DNA of 64,000 bases from NCBI RefSeq assembly GCF_037975245.1, contig NC_092583.1:16041264-16105263 (forward strand), written 5' to 3'. Shown here piece after piece: positions 46,668 through 56,969 of the stretch. The position numbers and the translations under genes are program-made. The notes beneath the pieces were generated by a model. It did no database searches. It saw only the letters and a program-made list of their open reading frames with translations, and was not told where the DNA came from. Position 1 is the first letter of the stretch. Each line of letters begins with the position of its first letter. Origin of the DNA: Apostichopus japonicus (Eukaryota > Echinodermata > Holothuroidea > Aspidochirotida > Stichopodidae).

Positions 46668-47318
46668 TTAAAGGTATGCTGCAGTATTGTCTTGTCCCCA
46701 ATTATGCCAGATTTTCAAATATGGTCAACTTTGGTCAAAAATTTAATACTATCTTTGTTATCATCCTGTGACATTTAAACATCTTGTGTGTTCATTTAGA
46801 ACAGGGTTGTCCAACCTACGGCCCGCGGGTCACAGTCCGGCCCGCTGCAGGGTTGCGTCCGGCCCACCGGAGATGCTCTACGGTGCAAAATTTTAGTGAG
46901 CAGATTTATTGATAACAATTTGGAGCTATATAATCAATTATTCGAACCTTCTGGGTCCAAAAATATGCATACAGGTAAGTTTTGTGACACTCTCAGTGGA
47001 AGGGGGGGGGGGGGCGGCTGGACTTAATTCATCTGTTTTATCACGAAGGAAAATAAATCAGTGCGCTCCGCGCGCAGTGCTCACAATTTGTTACCTTGGG
47101 CTTCGGGCAAAAAATCGAAAAATCGAGCGTAGGGTTCATGCGGCCCCTCCTTCATCATAATCATTCCATGTGGCCCTCCTCTGCAAAAGGTTGGACAACC
47201 CTGATTTAGAATGTCTGAGAACAATTTGGAGAGTAAAGACCTCAAGGAAAGTACGTTTTGAAAACTTCTAGCAATTATAGCATGTTATAATTTGGGGGCC
47301 TATACAGACCACCTTTAT
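46668..47318 (+). mobile_element. TTAA-flanked MITE family B, copy 2, split by a hAT-like MITE
   Basis: TTAAAGGTATGCTG at the left and ACCTTTAT at the right. The parts before 46802 and after 47203 align with 16750-17010 (TGCCAGATTTTCAAATA, TGTCTGAGAACAATTTGGAG, GCATGTTATAATTTGGGG), so the intact copy shows the empty site. Confidence 0.75.
46802..47203 (+). mobile_element. hAT-like MITE, CAGGGTTGTCCAACCT ends
   Basis: Both ends read CAGGGTTGTCCAACCT inward. Perfect 8-bp duplication ATTTAGAA at 46794-46801 and 47204-47211. The subterminal CGGCCCGCGG and GGCCC phrases are common in hAT elements. 402 bp, no transposase. Confidence 0.9.
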
Positions 47319-47329
47319 ACAGACCTCGA

Positions 47330-48673
47330 AGGACAACATACAGTGGCACAACCAGCGGGGTGGGGTGGGGAGCAGGGTGCAAAATAACATAATCAAATGT
47401 CTCCCCCCCCCCCTTCCGGCCTAATTGTCCTCCCTAATGACATTGGTGGGCTTACAATATAGTGTGTATGTAAATAACTTTATACCATCGTTATATTGAC
47501 CGTGCGAAGTTAATCCGATATTGTTTTTCATACGTAATTTACGTTATTTCAACATCGCACGTGTAAACTCACACAGACCGAAATATTTTTTCCAACGACC
47601 ATACAGACTTAAGCTGATTAATGTAATGAAACCGATGGCCTACGAAGCTGGACACAAGGTTTGTAGTGGCTGAATGAATGAAGCCTATAAGTCGATGAAA
47701 CTGTCCTTCATATACAAATATATTTAAATCATAATTATAGCAAATCATAGACAATGAGATAGTTTAAACTGCACTTTTGAAAGAATAATCCAGACCGAAA
47801 TGAGAATTTTCAGACTAAACATGTAAAAGGACGAAAAATTGAGCCCAGTTGCCAAAATCCCATTGCTATGGCATTTTTTATTTTTCAAGTTTATCCGAAT
47901 TCTAAATTTGATTCGGCACAGAACAAATTTTAAGTAAATACATTGGCTCATTTAGACAATGTGCAGTGAACGACATATTTATGTAAACTGTGACCAGAAT
48001 GATAACAAGGCACACAGGGTTATCAGCTAATATAGTATAGTGACTTTCTCTACAATATATCAAGTTAATAGTTTTAGTTGGACTATCCCTTCAACAATTT
48101 AGCCGATGGAACTCAGGAACACTGTTCGATTTGGGTAAAAGAAGCATTCATAACAGTACCGTTACCATGGTTTCAAGTGTTTGGGAATGGGGCATAAAGT
48201 ACCTAAAATGACCAAACTGATCGCGCGCAAAACTTGCCCATCAATCGAACTCTTTAACCCCCATTGTCCCCGCAGCCCCCCCCCCCCCCGCCCAGATGAA
48301 GAGTCTGGTTACCCATTTCATAAAAGAAAATTTAATTTTAATCTTGTTTTTTCTTACATTAATTTCAAATGGAACTAATGAAATTTCAATTAGATTCCAG
48401 CAGGAAATTAATTTTTGAACCAAGTGCTCCTTAAGCCAGCCAGATATTCTTCTTTCTTTGTGAACTTATTTTAATCGTTCAATAAAATCGAGTTTGTTTG
48501 TGAGGATGTTTTCAGCAACATCACTGATCTCAATTTGAAATAACCTTCGTATTTTGTAGAGGGAAATGAAAAAAGAAGTGAAAGCTAATTGTTTCTGTTC
48601 CGGTTTCAACCGAAGAACTGACTAAATGGTCGGTGCATGTTAGGCTCTGCAATCCAGCCATTTCATCAATTGT
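47330..48673. other. no recognised gene
   Basis: G and C runs near 47355-47375, 47402-47412 and 48277-48290. Open frames are short and unconserved. Confidence 0.35.
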
Positions 48674-49009
48674 TTAAAGGGTGTGAAGACTCGCGCAAAA
48701 AGAAACGTCTAATGCCGGTAATCCGACCTAGACTGTTTCGAATGAGGTGTAACAGAAGTGTTAGACACCACCATCGATCCCACAAAATATGCTCACAGCT
48801 TGCTACCTTCGGTAATTAGACATTAGTGTGCAGTCAGTATACATACAGCTGCGGTTAATACCCACAGCACAGTATACAAACGATACAGCGATGGACATCT
48901 TATGTACAGCTAAAGACAACAAGATATCACGTTTCATCACTCTCTGTAGCGACAAGCAGAAAACTTAACTTGCAAGCAACGGAAAGTTAACTTTTTCAGA
49001 GCGCGTTAA
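48674..49009 (+). mobile_element. TTAA-flanked MITE family A, copy 3, right end lost
   Basis: Intact TTAAAGGGTGTGAAGACTCG at the left. The match ends at TTTTTCAGAGCGCG and is followed at once by TTAA, so the last 45 or so bases, including the right terminal repeat, are missing, yet a TTAA marks the border. Confidence 0.72.
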
Positions 49010-51926
49010 ATCACTCTTTGTATAGGGAAACTCTGGTGACAAACAACCTAAAGAAGAGGAATACATACCACGCAGTAAGCTCAAAACCATATCTCAATAT
49101 CTTGCCATTAATTTGAAATACGGTTGACTGAATGTACCCTACTTTGACTGGCTGAACCTTCAACTACTTCAGGAAGTTGGATCACAGTATATGCAGGGGG
49201 TGTGCCGTGTGTGACGTCATCTGGGCAAATGCTCTTCAAAATCTGAACTTGGGCTATCGTGCATCTTCATGTTGATTTATCCTTGGAACCTCCTAAATTT
49301 GGAATGCATGCTTCGCTGTCAAAGTTCTCTATATATACTAAGAATTTCATCACACTGTATCGTTTTTTTTATCTTTCTTGCTAGAAATAATTTTGTTCCA
49401 CTGTGGATAAAATGATTTACAAATTATAAAGACAATCAAAAACACTGTTCAGCTGAAGTGCCCCTGTGACATCATCCGTTCTTATGTTGCCAGGTTCATT
49501 ATACAAAATAGTACAACATTTGCAAAATTCATATATCTTCGCGATACACAACGCTAACAGGATGTGATGTTCGTCTATAGCTCAGAAAATTTGAAGCAAT
49601 TTTGATAAGCAATCCAATTTTATACATCAGAAAATCATTCTAAGGAGAACCCGATACAGAAATCAGCCGTTTTCTTGCAGATTGCTTCAATATTACCCCC
49701 AAAATGATAAAAGAGTATTGCTCAAATCGGGATTTATGATCGATGGAACGAACTGATTGCACATCAGGCAGTTTGCTCATGGTTGAGTCACATCTTTATC
49801 ATTATTGATCACTTCTAATGGATATGATTTTCGTGTATGCGTTTGAGTGTGAATGACATATACCAGTTCATAAGGGAACGCCTAATTCAATAAGTAGGCA
49901 TATAGAAATATACAGAAATGATTATAAAAAAATTGATTAGTTATTACTATGGTGATCTTTATGGTGTCAGAAATTTTATGGATTAAAAATGTTGCTTTCA
50001 ACTTACCCTTAATAGTCACCTGATTGAGCAACGATAATAAGGCCCTTTCAATTCTAGTGGTTTCTTGTTCAGTTATTAGGGATGTTTTTTTTTTTATCAT
50101 TGATAATTTCAACCAGGATCCTAATCCCATGATTATATGCATAACAAGATATGAAACAGGATACAGAGGACCTTAATCCTTCAATTTCAATTTAAATATT
50201 TGTTTCTCATATGTACGGTATGTAAAAGTTAAATACAATATAGCAATACAGCTTGAAAATTAAACATAGGAAGAGCACAAAAACACAGGAAAAGACTGTT
50301 AAGCTACTGACCATGTATAAGTGAAGCAAAATACAGAACATTCAATACAATAAGGACAAGACAGAGGGACGCAAAGGAGAATATAGATAGGAAAAGAGGG
50401 AATTATAAGAGAGAGGAGAGGAGAAAACAGGCAAGATTAAGGATATAGGATGTATTAACATGAGGATATCTGCTGTTAACTACTGTTATTGCTTCTCCAT
50501 ATCATTTTGAAATATACGGAGACGTGGCATCCAAAGATAATAAAACACATCAGGGACTTTGTATTACAAATCAACGGACGACATCTGAAAGTTTATATCG
50601 GAGAATTAACCTTTGACTATATACACTGGACTGACTGGAGTACATTACACTATAGGTTTGTTTAACTTTGTTATAGTCACGTTGTGTCAGTGATAACTGC
50701 TGAATGAATCGAGAAAATCTGCAGAAAGATGACGGATAAAAAAAACACTTATACAAAAGCATTACGCTGAACAGAAACTATATATTAATACTTATGCTAG
50801 AAATATATGGAGCTGAATCACGACAGATGTACACAAGAAAGTGTTAGTTCAAATATGGTAGAATCTACGAAACTGACCACTATATATATAATCATTTGTT
50901 TAGACTTCTGTCCGTTTCACTTTCATACATATATCATTGTATACTCATTTGGATTGCTCGAAGCCCTCGTACAATACTTAAAGGAATACTGCCATCATAT
51001 TTATTAACATGTTTAAATTTGGAAGCAATACAGAAACAAGCAGACTATAAATGAGTAAATCCTCACTCGTATACTCAGTAGGTTCAAGCATATAGTTGTC
51101 TAAAGTATTCATACTCTGGGCATTTTAGCAATCATGGAATCTATAGAGAATACTGCAAAATAACAAAGTCGACTGATTCACTCTCGCTGATTTGTGTCAA
51201 GTTCGTTCTACGTGGTACTCGCGGCATTTTGGAAATCGGATATATGTATATAACGTGCAAGATACATCACTCCCATCATAGTGAGATAAATCGCACAAGA
51301 TTCGTCAAGCCGTGGTGCACTCAAGGGCTCGCGCTTGTAGTCTCGTTCACACCGTGCGTACTCATAACAAGTGGACTGCTAACGTACTTGTACCGATATA
51401 CTGAAGTTATACTCGTCGGCCTACAACAAGTCTACAAACGAATGAAGCTCATTTAAGGGTTACATATATTATAATATTATTTTATTTAGAGTATAAGGTT
51501 CTTCAATAAAAATCTGTTTACATTTAGATTGAATCGAGTCGATTCACAATGTTATATTGAGTGTGCTTTAGGTTAGGGCTCTGTTGTTCTGGTTATCAAG
51601 ACATTGACAGATATGCTAAGTCTCTCTAAAGCTCCTCAGTTGTGGCTAATTTGATGACGGGTTCGGCTCCTCAGTGCAGGCCTTAAAGTTAAACCTCTGT
51701 ATTGTAATTCTGCGATTCCTAAACTGGAACATGTTCTTCATATAAACAAACGAGCACCATCGGTTCACATTCAACACCATTTGTCAGTGAGTGGCAAATT
51801 AAACATACTATTTGAGGCCATCTGATTTACATGGAGTCCGTGCCTTATAGGCTAAATAGTCCAGCCAATTTAATCTCAGATGATTAATTGGTCGTTTATC
51901 AAAATTAAAAGTCGGTTACAACTAGA
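49010..51926. other. AT-rich region without recognised gene
   Basis: No conserved frame, splice-linked exon set or clear repeat family was seen. The 75-codon frame at 51229-51456 has one hydrophobic stretch but no recognisable domain. Confidence 0.35.
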
Positions 51927-51931
51927 CTGAT

Positions 51932-52115
51932 TATAGTGTTTAGTTGTTATAAATAAAGACACGATGTTCTTGATTCATGAAGATTGATTGCCTGTTTATT
52001 TCTTACTCGTAAGTGCGTAGCACTGCCATCTTGGAGAGGGCGTACTTCAAGAATACATATCATAAGTACATATAATCTCACATAATGAATGTCAATACTA
52101 TAACTGAACACAACA
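51932..52115 (-). repeat. 3' LTR of the gypsy element
   Basis: On the element strand it starts TGTTGTGTTCAG and ends CTAAACACTATA. The 3' end is TA rather than the usual CA; the borders are set by the 5-bp target duplication and by the match to the other LTR. It differs from the 5' LTR at the T/A near 52086. Confidence 0.9.
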
Positions 52116-52128
52116 TTTCCCCCTCCTT
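52116..52128 (-). other. polypurine tract
   Basis: Minus strand AAGGAGGGGGAAA directly before the 3' LTR, the expected plus-strand primer position. Confidence 0.85.
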
Positions 52129-52293
52129 ATAACTGAAGTGTAATCCCTGCAGTAGGGTCATATGATTTTTTCTTTCCAGAATTCATGTTTGTAAAAGAAT
52201 ACCACATGCATAAATCAACAACTTTAACAAACTTGAATAATAAACATATTAAACTTCAAAGTGATCAAATTTCTGACTACTTTAAACATTAAA

Positions 52294-54849
52294 TTAGTCT
52301 ATGACATAATCCCTCACCCAAGTGGGTGGTCTACGGTTCCTGATGGGCCGTTCCCTAATTTCCTCCCGTCCTCTGGGCCTCTGACATGGTTCTACTTGAC
52401 CAGCCACAGGCAAGAGCCATTCTTCATTCCTGCCCTGGTTTTGGGCCCAACCTCCCATGTAGGGAACCAATCGCTCTACATTCCAGGTCTTGCCATCAGA
52501 CAGAATGTAGGTGCTTTGACCAACTTTCTTGGTTATTTGTAAAGGATCAGAATAACTGCTTTTGCCCTTTGGAATATGTCCTGGTAAGTGGACTCGTACC
52601 CAGTCATGCACCTTAAATACTCTGTGCTTAACCCTCTTTCTCTTGTCAAAATAATGCTTGCTCTTAGTCTGCGCATGCTCTACACGCTCTCTAACTCTAT
52701 CTGGGTCAGTCTGTGTAGGTACAGGGGTTGCTCCCACTATATCTAATTTGGTTCGCAGATGACGACCATGCAATGCCATCTTTGGGGATTCCCCCGTTGT
52801 AGCATGAGGGGTACTCCTGTAAATACACAGAAATTCTCGCACTGCCCTTTTCCTATTGGTGTTCTCTAGCCTAGCTGTTTGTAAGTAACCCTTGAACACC
52901 CTATTGAATCGCTCTACTGTACTATTCCCTTGAGGGTGGTAGATAGCGGACATTCTATGTACTATGTTTCTCGAACGCAAGAATTCTTTAAATTCATGAG
53001 AAGTAAATTGTACACCATGGTCCGTCACAATCTCTTTAGGGTAGCCTTCCCTACTGAACACAGTTAATAAAAACTCTATCACTGTGCTTGATGTGACAGT
53101 ATCCGTAAATGCAACCTCTGGCCACTTAGACTTGTAGTCTATCAGGGTAATTGCAAATCTGCATCCTAATGGTGCAGTCTCATCGGGACCCACTATGTCC
53201 AATCCCAGTTTGTCCCAACTACATTCTGGTAATGGTACTGGCTGCATTGGAGCTACTCTTGTGCTCACCGACTTATCAGCCAAGTTGCATGTTGCACAAT
53301 GCTTTACCATTGTGGTAACCTGGTTGTCCATGCCTGGCCACCAATATAGCTTTCTTATTCTCTGTTTTGTCCTTACCATACCCTGGTGTCCCTCATGGGC
53401 CATGCTAACTATGATACTTGTTAGTCCTGTAGGGACTACAACTTTTTCACCCCTGAATATGATATTGTCATGCACTGACAATTCATCATGCACACTGTAG
53501 TATGGCTTCACTTTATCATCTACTCCTGATTTACTCTGAGGCCATCCCTGCTGTATGTACCCTTTTATAGTTTGGCAAGCCTCGTCCCTATTCGTCTCAC
53601 TTTGTAGCTGAGTATAGGTAACGCTACTCTCCTGTAATACTGTTTGACAAACCGCAGCAATGTCGTCATCGTCATCATCGACTACGCCAATTGCTGGGTT
53701 ATGTTCCACTGGCAAACGGGATAGGGCGTCTGCCACTTTATTTTCTATACCAGGTTTGTATTCCACTGTATAATTGTAATGACAGAGGCGTGTAGCCCAG
53801 CGGGCAATCCGCATTGGCCTATGGCCAGTTCCACTAGTGGCTAACAATGTAGTCAATGCCCTATGATCTGTCCTTAGGACAAATGGTCTACCCCATAAGT
53901 ATGTATGCCATTTTTCAATCGCCCATACACATGCCAAGGCCTCCCGTTCTCCCACTGAATATTTCTGTTCTGCAGCGGTTAGTTTACGGGATGCAAAACA
54001 CACAGTGACCTCTTGCCCCCCTTGAATTTGTGTCATTACAGATCCAACACCATACCCACTAGCATCAGTTGTAACAATGGTCTCCCTATCCGGATCAAAT
54101 AAGGCTAGCGCTGTACTATTGATGATTTCATGCTTTACTGCCTGAAATGCCACTTGGGCCTCCTTTGTCCATTCAAAGGCATCAGCTACCATTGTATCCC
54201 TAATGTACTGAACTCGTGTGGCAAAGTGACGAATAAATTTGGAGTAATATCCCACCAGCCCCAAGAAAGATTTCACTTGATCCCTATTTGTTGGGGTGGG
54301 AGCCTCATTAATTGCTCTCACCACGTCTGGGTTTGGGGATAGTCCCTTGTGATCCACCACGTGACCCAAGATTTCAATTGACCCCACATTGAACTCACAC
54401 TTAGAGTTCAGTTTCATCCCCACTGACCTGAGTTTGGTCAACACTGCATGCAATCTCTTATCATGCTCCCCCCTGTTTACACCATATACAATTATATCGT
54501 CAATGAAACATTGAACCCCTTTAATCCCCTGTAAAACAGAGCTCATGACACGTTGAAAACAGGTAGGAGCTGAGGCCAGGCCAAAGCAAACACGCTTATA
54601 ACGATAAAGGCCTTCGTGTGTCACAAACGTTGTTAAGTAACGTGAACTCTCTTCTAACTCAAGCTGGTAGTAAGCCGACTTAAGGTCTAATTTTGAGAAA
54701 AATTTGGCATTCCTAAGCTCAGACAGGAGCTCATCAATATTCGGTAGGGGGTATTTTTCAATCACTACCGCTTCGTTAACTTTTCGCAAATCAACACAAA
54801 TACGGATCCCCCATCCTTTTTCCACGCTACTACTACTGGGGATACCCAC
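52294..54849 (-). CDS. pol: pol: reverse transcriptase, RNase H, integrase
   Basis: The frame holds the reverse transcriptase palm (ICVDLRKVN, FSKLDLKSAYYQ, and the active-site box FIDD), RNase H (TTDASGYGVG, LRTDHRAL, ADALSRLP), and integrase with an HHCC zinc site (HEGHQGM...WWPGM...CATC) and a DD35E core (GLDIVGPD, VTDHGVQF, STVERFNR). A C-terminal part follows (RVHLPGH...SYSDPLQI). All catalytic residues I looked for are present. The start given is only where this frame opens; the N-terminal part of the reverse transcriptase is encoded in the upstream frame, from which this frame differs by -1. Replication enzyme of a retroelement; acts in cytosolic particles and nucleus. Confidence 0.92.
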   Translation of the reverse strand: MGIPSSSSVEKGWGIRICVDLRKVNEAVVIEKYPLPNIDELLSELRNAKFFSKLDLKSAYYQLELEESSRYLTTFVTHEGLYRYKRVCFGLASAPTCFQRVMSSVLQGIKGVQCFIDDIIVYGVNRGEHDKRLHAVLTKLRSVGMKLNSKCEFNVGSIEILGHVVDHKGLSPNPDVVRAINEAPTPTNRDQVKSFLGLVGYYSKFIRHFATRVQYIRDTMVADAFEWTKEAQVAFQAVKHEIINSTALALFDPDRETIVTTDASGYGVGSVMTQIQGGQEVTVCFASRKLTAAEQKYSVGEREALACVWAIEKWHTYLWGRPFVLRTDHRALTTLLATSGTGHRPMRIARWATRLCHYNYTVEYKPGIENKVADALSRLPVEHNPAIGVVDDDDDDIAAVCQTVLQESSVTYTQLQSETNRDEACQTIKGYIQQGWPQSKSGVDDKVKPYYSVHDELSVHDNIIFRGEKVVVPTGLTSIIVSMAHEGHQGMVRTKQRIRKLYWWPGMDNQVTTMVKHCATCNLADKSVSTRVAPMQPVPLPECSWDKLGLDIVGPDETAPLGCRFAITLIDYKSKWPEVAFTDTVTSSTVIEFLLTVFSREGYPKEIVTDHGVQFTSHEFKEFLRSRNIVHRMSAIYHPQGNSTVERFNRVFKGYLQTARLENTNRKRAVREFLCIYRSTPHATTGESPKMALHGRHLRTKLDIVGATPVPTQTDPDRVRERVEHAQTKSKHYFDKRKRVKHRVFKVHDWVRVHLPGHIPKGKSSYSDPLQITKKVGQSTYILSDGKTWNVERLVPYMGGWAQNQGRNEEWLLPVAGQVEPCQRPRGREEIRERPIRNRRPPTWVRDYVID

Positions 54850-56588
54850 TCGGATGCCTCCCGAACTGGTTCAATGACCCCCTCGTCTGTCAGACGCTTC
54901 AGCTCATTCGCAACTTTACCCCTGACTGCAAATGGTATGCGTCGTAGTTGCTGTTGTACTGGCTTGAAGCCAGGCTGAAGTTTTATTTTGTGGGCATAGC
55001 CTTTGATTCGCCCCACACCCTCAGAAAATAAATCCTGAAATTGCCCTGTAATGGCACTAGAATCATGTGTGTAACTGTTAGCATCATTACTGATGACTGT
55101 ACCATCATTAGGTATAAGTGTAGGCCTATGTCTAGTAGTTTTACCATGACTAATACCAGTGTTTTTATCACTACTAGTGTCAGGGCAAGTGTTAGGCTTA
55201 TCACCCTTGCTACCCCTCATAACACCGGGCGCACTAGGCATATTAGGTCTAGGCCCAACATCACTCGTACCCACCCGTAGACATGATAATGATTTGCCAT
55301 CCAACTGTAAGCCTAGTCCTTGGATGACATCTTTACCAATAAGGGAAATCCCCACCTCAACAACATAAATGTTGGCATGCATGCTCTTTCCTTTATGGCC
55401 CACTTTGGCCGTAAAACAACCTAAAGTTTGAATAACAGTGTTGTTGTAGGAAACAAGTTTCTTGTTTACTGGACCGAGGGATTCCCGCAAAAAATACTTA
55501 TCAAACCTTCTTGCATTCATGAGGGTAATATCACTGCCTGTGTCCACCACAAACCTCAGACTGATGCTGTTGATTTCCAGGTCACAGACGATGCTCGGTT
55601 TCGCGGAACCGGCTTCAACCGCTGGTTCTGTAACGTTAGAAATTCCCAACACCTGTACATTATCTGTTCCTTCATCGGTAGTACTAGGATTATGTAGCGT
55701 ACTGCTCTGTGTAGAATCCACCTTTCGAACACTTGCATTATTGTTGTTTTGTAAACAAACCCTCGCGAAGTGTCCTGTTTTACCACACGCGTCGCACTTA
55801 GCATTCTTTGCTCTGCATAGATGTGACTTGGCTAAATGTTGTTTCGATCCACAACGATAACAACACTGGCGCCCTCTGTTATCTGGAGTGTTCTGGTTTG
55901 TAAAACTAGAATTTCCCCGAGACTTTGTGAACTGCGACTGCGAGTTTCTAGCATCTCCTGATCTATGGTTGGAACGGTCAGAGTTCTTGCCCCTCGTAAA
56001 CTTGACATTTGCGCACGTCGCTTCTTCAGGCATTTTCCCAGATATGGAACGGGAGTCTCTTACTGCTTGTTCCACCTGTCGGGCGGTTTCTATCGCTTTG
56101 GGTAACTTCAAATCCATTTCCAAGAGTAGTCGTTCTCGTATACGTGTCGAGTTCGTTTTTTCGACGAGTTGATCCCGCAACATCTCGTCCAGGAAGGTTC
56201 CGAAATTACAAGTCGAAGACAACTCGCGTAATGCAGACATGTACGTGTCTACCGGCTCACCTGTTAGTTGTGCTCGCTTTCTGAAACGGTAGCGGGCTGC
56301 CACGACGTTTACTGTTGGTTCAAATCTTTTGTCCAAAACTCGGATAGTCCGATCGTAAACATCCTCGCCTTCTACAACGGGAAGGTCTGGCAATGTGTAG
56401 AAAATTCGCTGTCCTTCTAGTCCAAGCGAATGAAGCAGTATCGCCTGCTTTCGTCCGGCGGATGACGTATCCGTACCTGCCGCTAGCATGTAATTACTGA
56501 ACATGCGCTTCCATTGCGGCCACAGTGTAGGCGGCTCTCCAGGGCTTGATAGAAAAACGGGCGGAGGGAGTAGTCCCGAGGTAGCCAT
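54765..56588 (-). CDS. gag-pro: gag, protease and the beginning of reverse transcriptase
   Basis: The ATG at 56588 lies 35 bases past the primer binding site. Residues 1 to about 190 form a retroelement capsid-like Gag (WPQWKRMF, RYRFRKRAQ, PVDTYMSALREL). Two zinc knuckles follow (CYRCGSKQHL..., then CDACGKTGHFARVC), then an aspartic protease with VDTGSDITLM, a low-complexity linker, and the N-terminal reverse transcriptase up to WVSPVVVAWKKDGG. Gag and protease share one frame with no stop between them. The frame then leaves pol at a G run (C run on the plus strand, 54808-54812) and ends at 54765. Confidence 0.9.
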   Translation of the reverse strand: MATSGLLPPPVFLSSPGEPPTLWPQWKRMFSNYMLAAGTDTSSAGRKQAILLHSLGLEGQRIFYTLPDLPVVEGEDVYDRTIRVLDKRFEPTVNVVAARYRFRKRAQLTGEPVDTYMSALRELSSTCNFGTFLDEMLRDQLVEKTNSTRIRERLLLEMDLKLPKAIETARQVEQAVRDSRSISGKMPEEATCANVKFTRGKNSDRSNHRSGDARNSQSQFTKSRGNSSFTNQNTPDNRGRQCCYRCGSKQHLAKSHLCRAKNAKCDACGKTGHFARVCLQNNNNASVRKVDSTQSSTLHNPSTTDEGTDNVQVLGISNVTEPAVEAGSAKPSIVCDLEINSISLRFVVDTGSDITLMNARRFDKYFLRESLGPVNKKLVSYNNTVIQTLGCFTAKVGHKGKSMHANIYVVEVGISLIGKDVIQGLGLQLDGKSLSCLRVGTSDVGPRPNMPSAPGVMRGSKGDKPNTCPDTSSDKNTGISHGKTTRHRPTLIPNDGTVISNDANSYTHDSSAITGQFQDLFSEGVGRIKGYAHKIKLQPGFKPVQQQLRRIPFAVRGKVANELKRLTDEGVIEPVREASEWVSPVVVAWKKDGGSVFVLICEKLTKR

Positions 56589-56622
56589 GATTGTAAAAAC
56601 ACGTCCAAGTTGTAAAATTTTC

Positions 56623-56634
56623 TCCTCGTCGCCA
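56623..56634 (-). other. primer binding site, complementary to a tRNA-Ser 3' end
   Basis: Minus strand TGGCGACGAGGA, two bases after the 5' LTR. It is complementary to the 3' end TCCTCGTCGCCA expected for animal tRNA-Ser(GCU), whose acceptor stem begins GACGAGG. Tying it to that tRNA uses recalled sequence and should be checked. Confidence 0.75.
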
Positions 56635-56636
56635 AA

Positions 56637-56820
56637 TATAGTGTTTAGTTGTTATAAATAAAGACACGATGTTCTTGATTCATGAAGATTGATTGCCTGT
56701 TTATTTCTTACTCGTAAGTGCGTAGCACTGCCATCTTGGAGAGGGCGTACTTCAAGAATACATATCATAAGTACATATAATCTCACATAAAGAATGTCAA
56801 TACTATAACTGAACACAACA
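56637..56820 (-). repeat. 5' LTR of the gypsy element
   Basis: Copy of the 51932-52115 LTR, 184 bp. It is followed by the host flank CTGAT that duplicates 51927-51931. Confidence 0.9.
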
Positions 56821-56969
56821 CTGATAGAAGTGTGTTAAAATCTATTTGACATATCAAAGAAAGTGTGTGTTAAATCTACGGATTACGCAATACACGAAAA
56901 GTTTCGGAAACTCGCCCAGAGAGCCTCACCGGTGAATTCAGCACGCATCACATAAGCGTTTTATATAAT

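Larger units (their letters stand above)
51932..56820 (-). mobile_element. complete Ty3/gypsy LTR retrotransposon (4889 bp)
   Basis: Two 184-bp LTRs (51932-52115 and 56637-56820) differ at one position that I can see. They enclose gag, protease, reverse transcriptase, RNase H and integrase, in gypsy order, read on the minus strand. Flanking 5-bp duplication CTGAT at 51927-51931 and 56821-56825. A primer binding site follows the 5' LTR and a polypurine tract precedes the 3' LTR. The near-identical LTRs mean a recent insertion. The coding region is in two overlapping frames because of a break in the reverse transcriptase. The tRNA-Ser type primer site might suggest the Mag/SURL group; that is inference. 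Confidence 0.95.

Noticed and set aside
51229..51456. 75-codon frame with a hydrophobic stretch
   Set aside because: No recognisable domain, no neighbours and no splice evidence.
54806..54815. Programmed -1 frameshift in pol
   Set aside because: Wrong place in the polyprotein and no standard slippery heptamer; a one-base change in a homopolymer explains it better.
52261..55860. Plus-strand frames across the gypsy element
   Set aside because: Shadows of gag and pol on the other strand.
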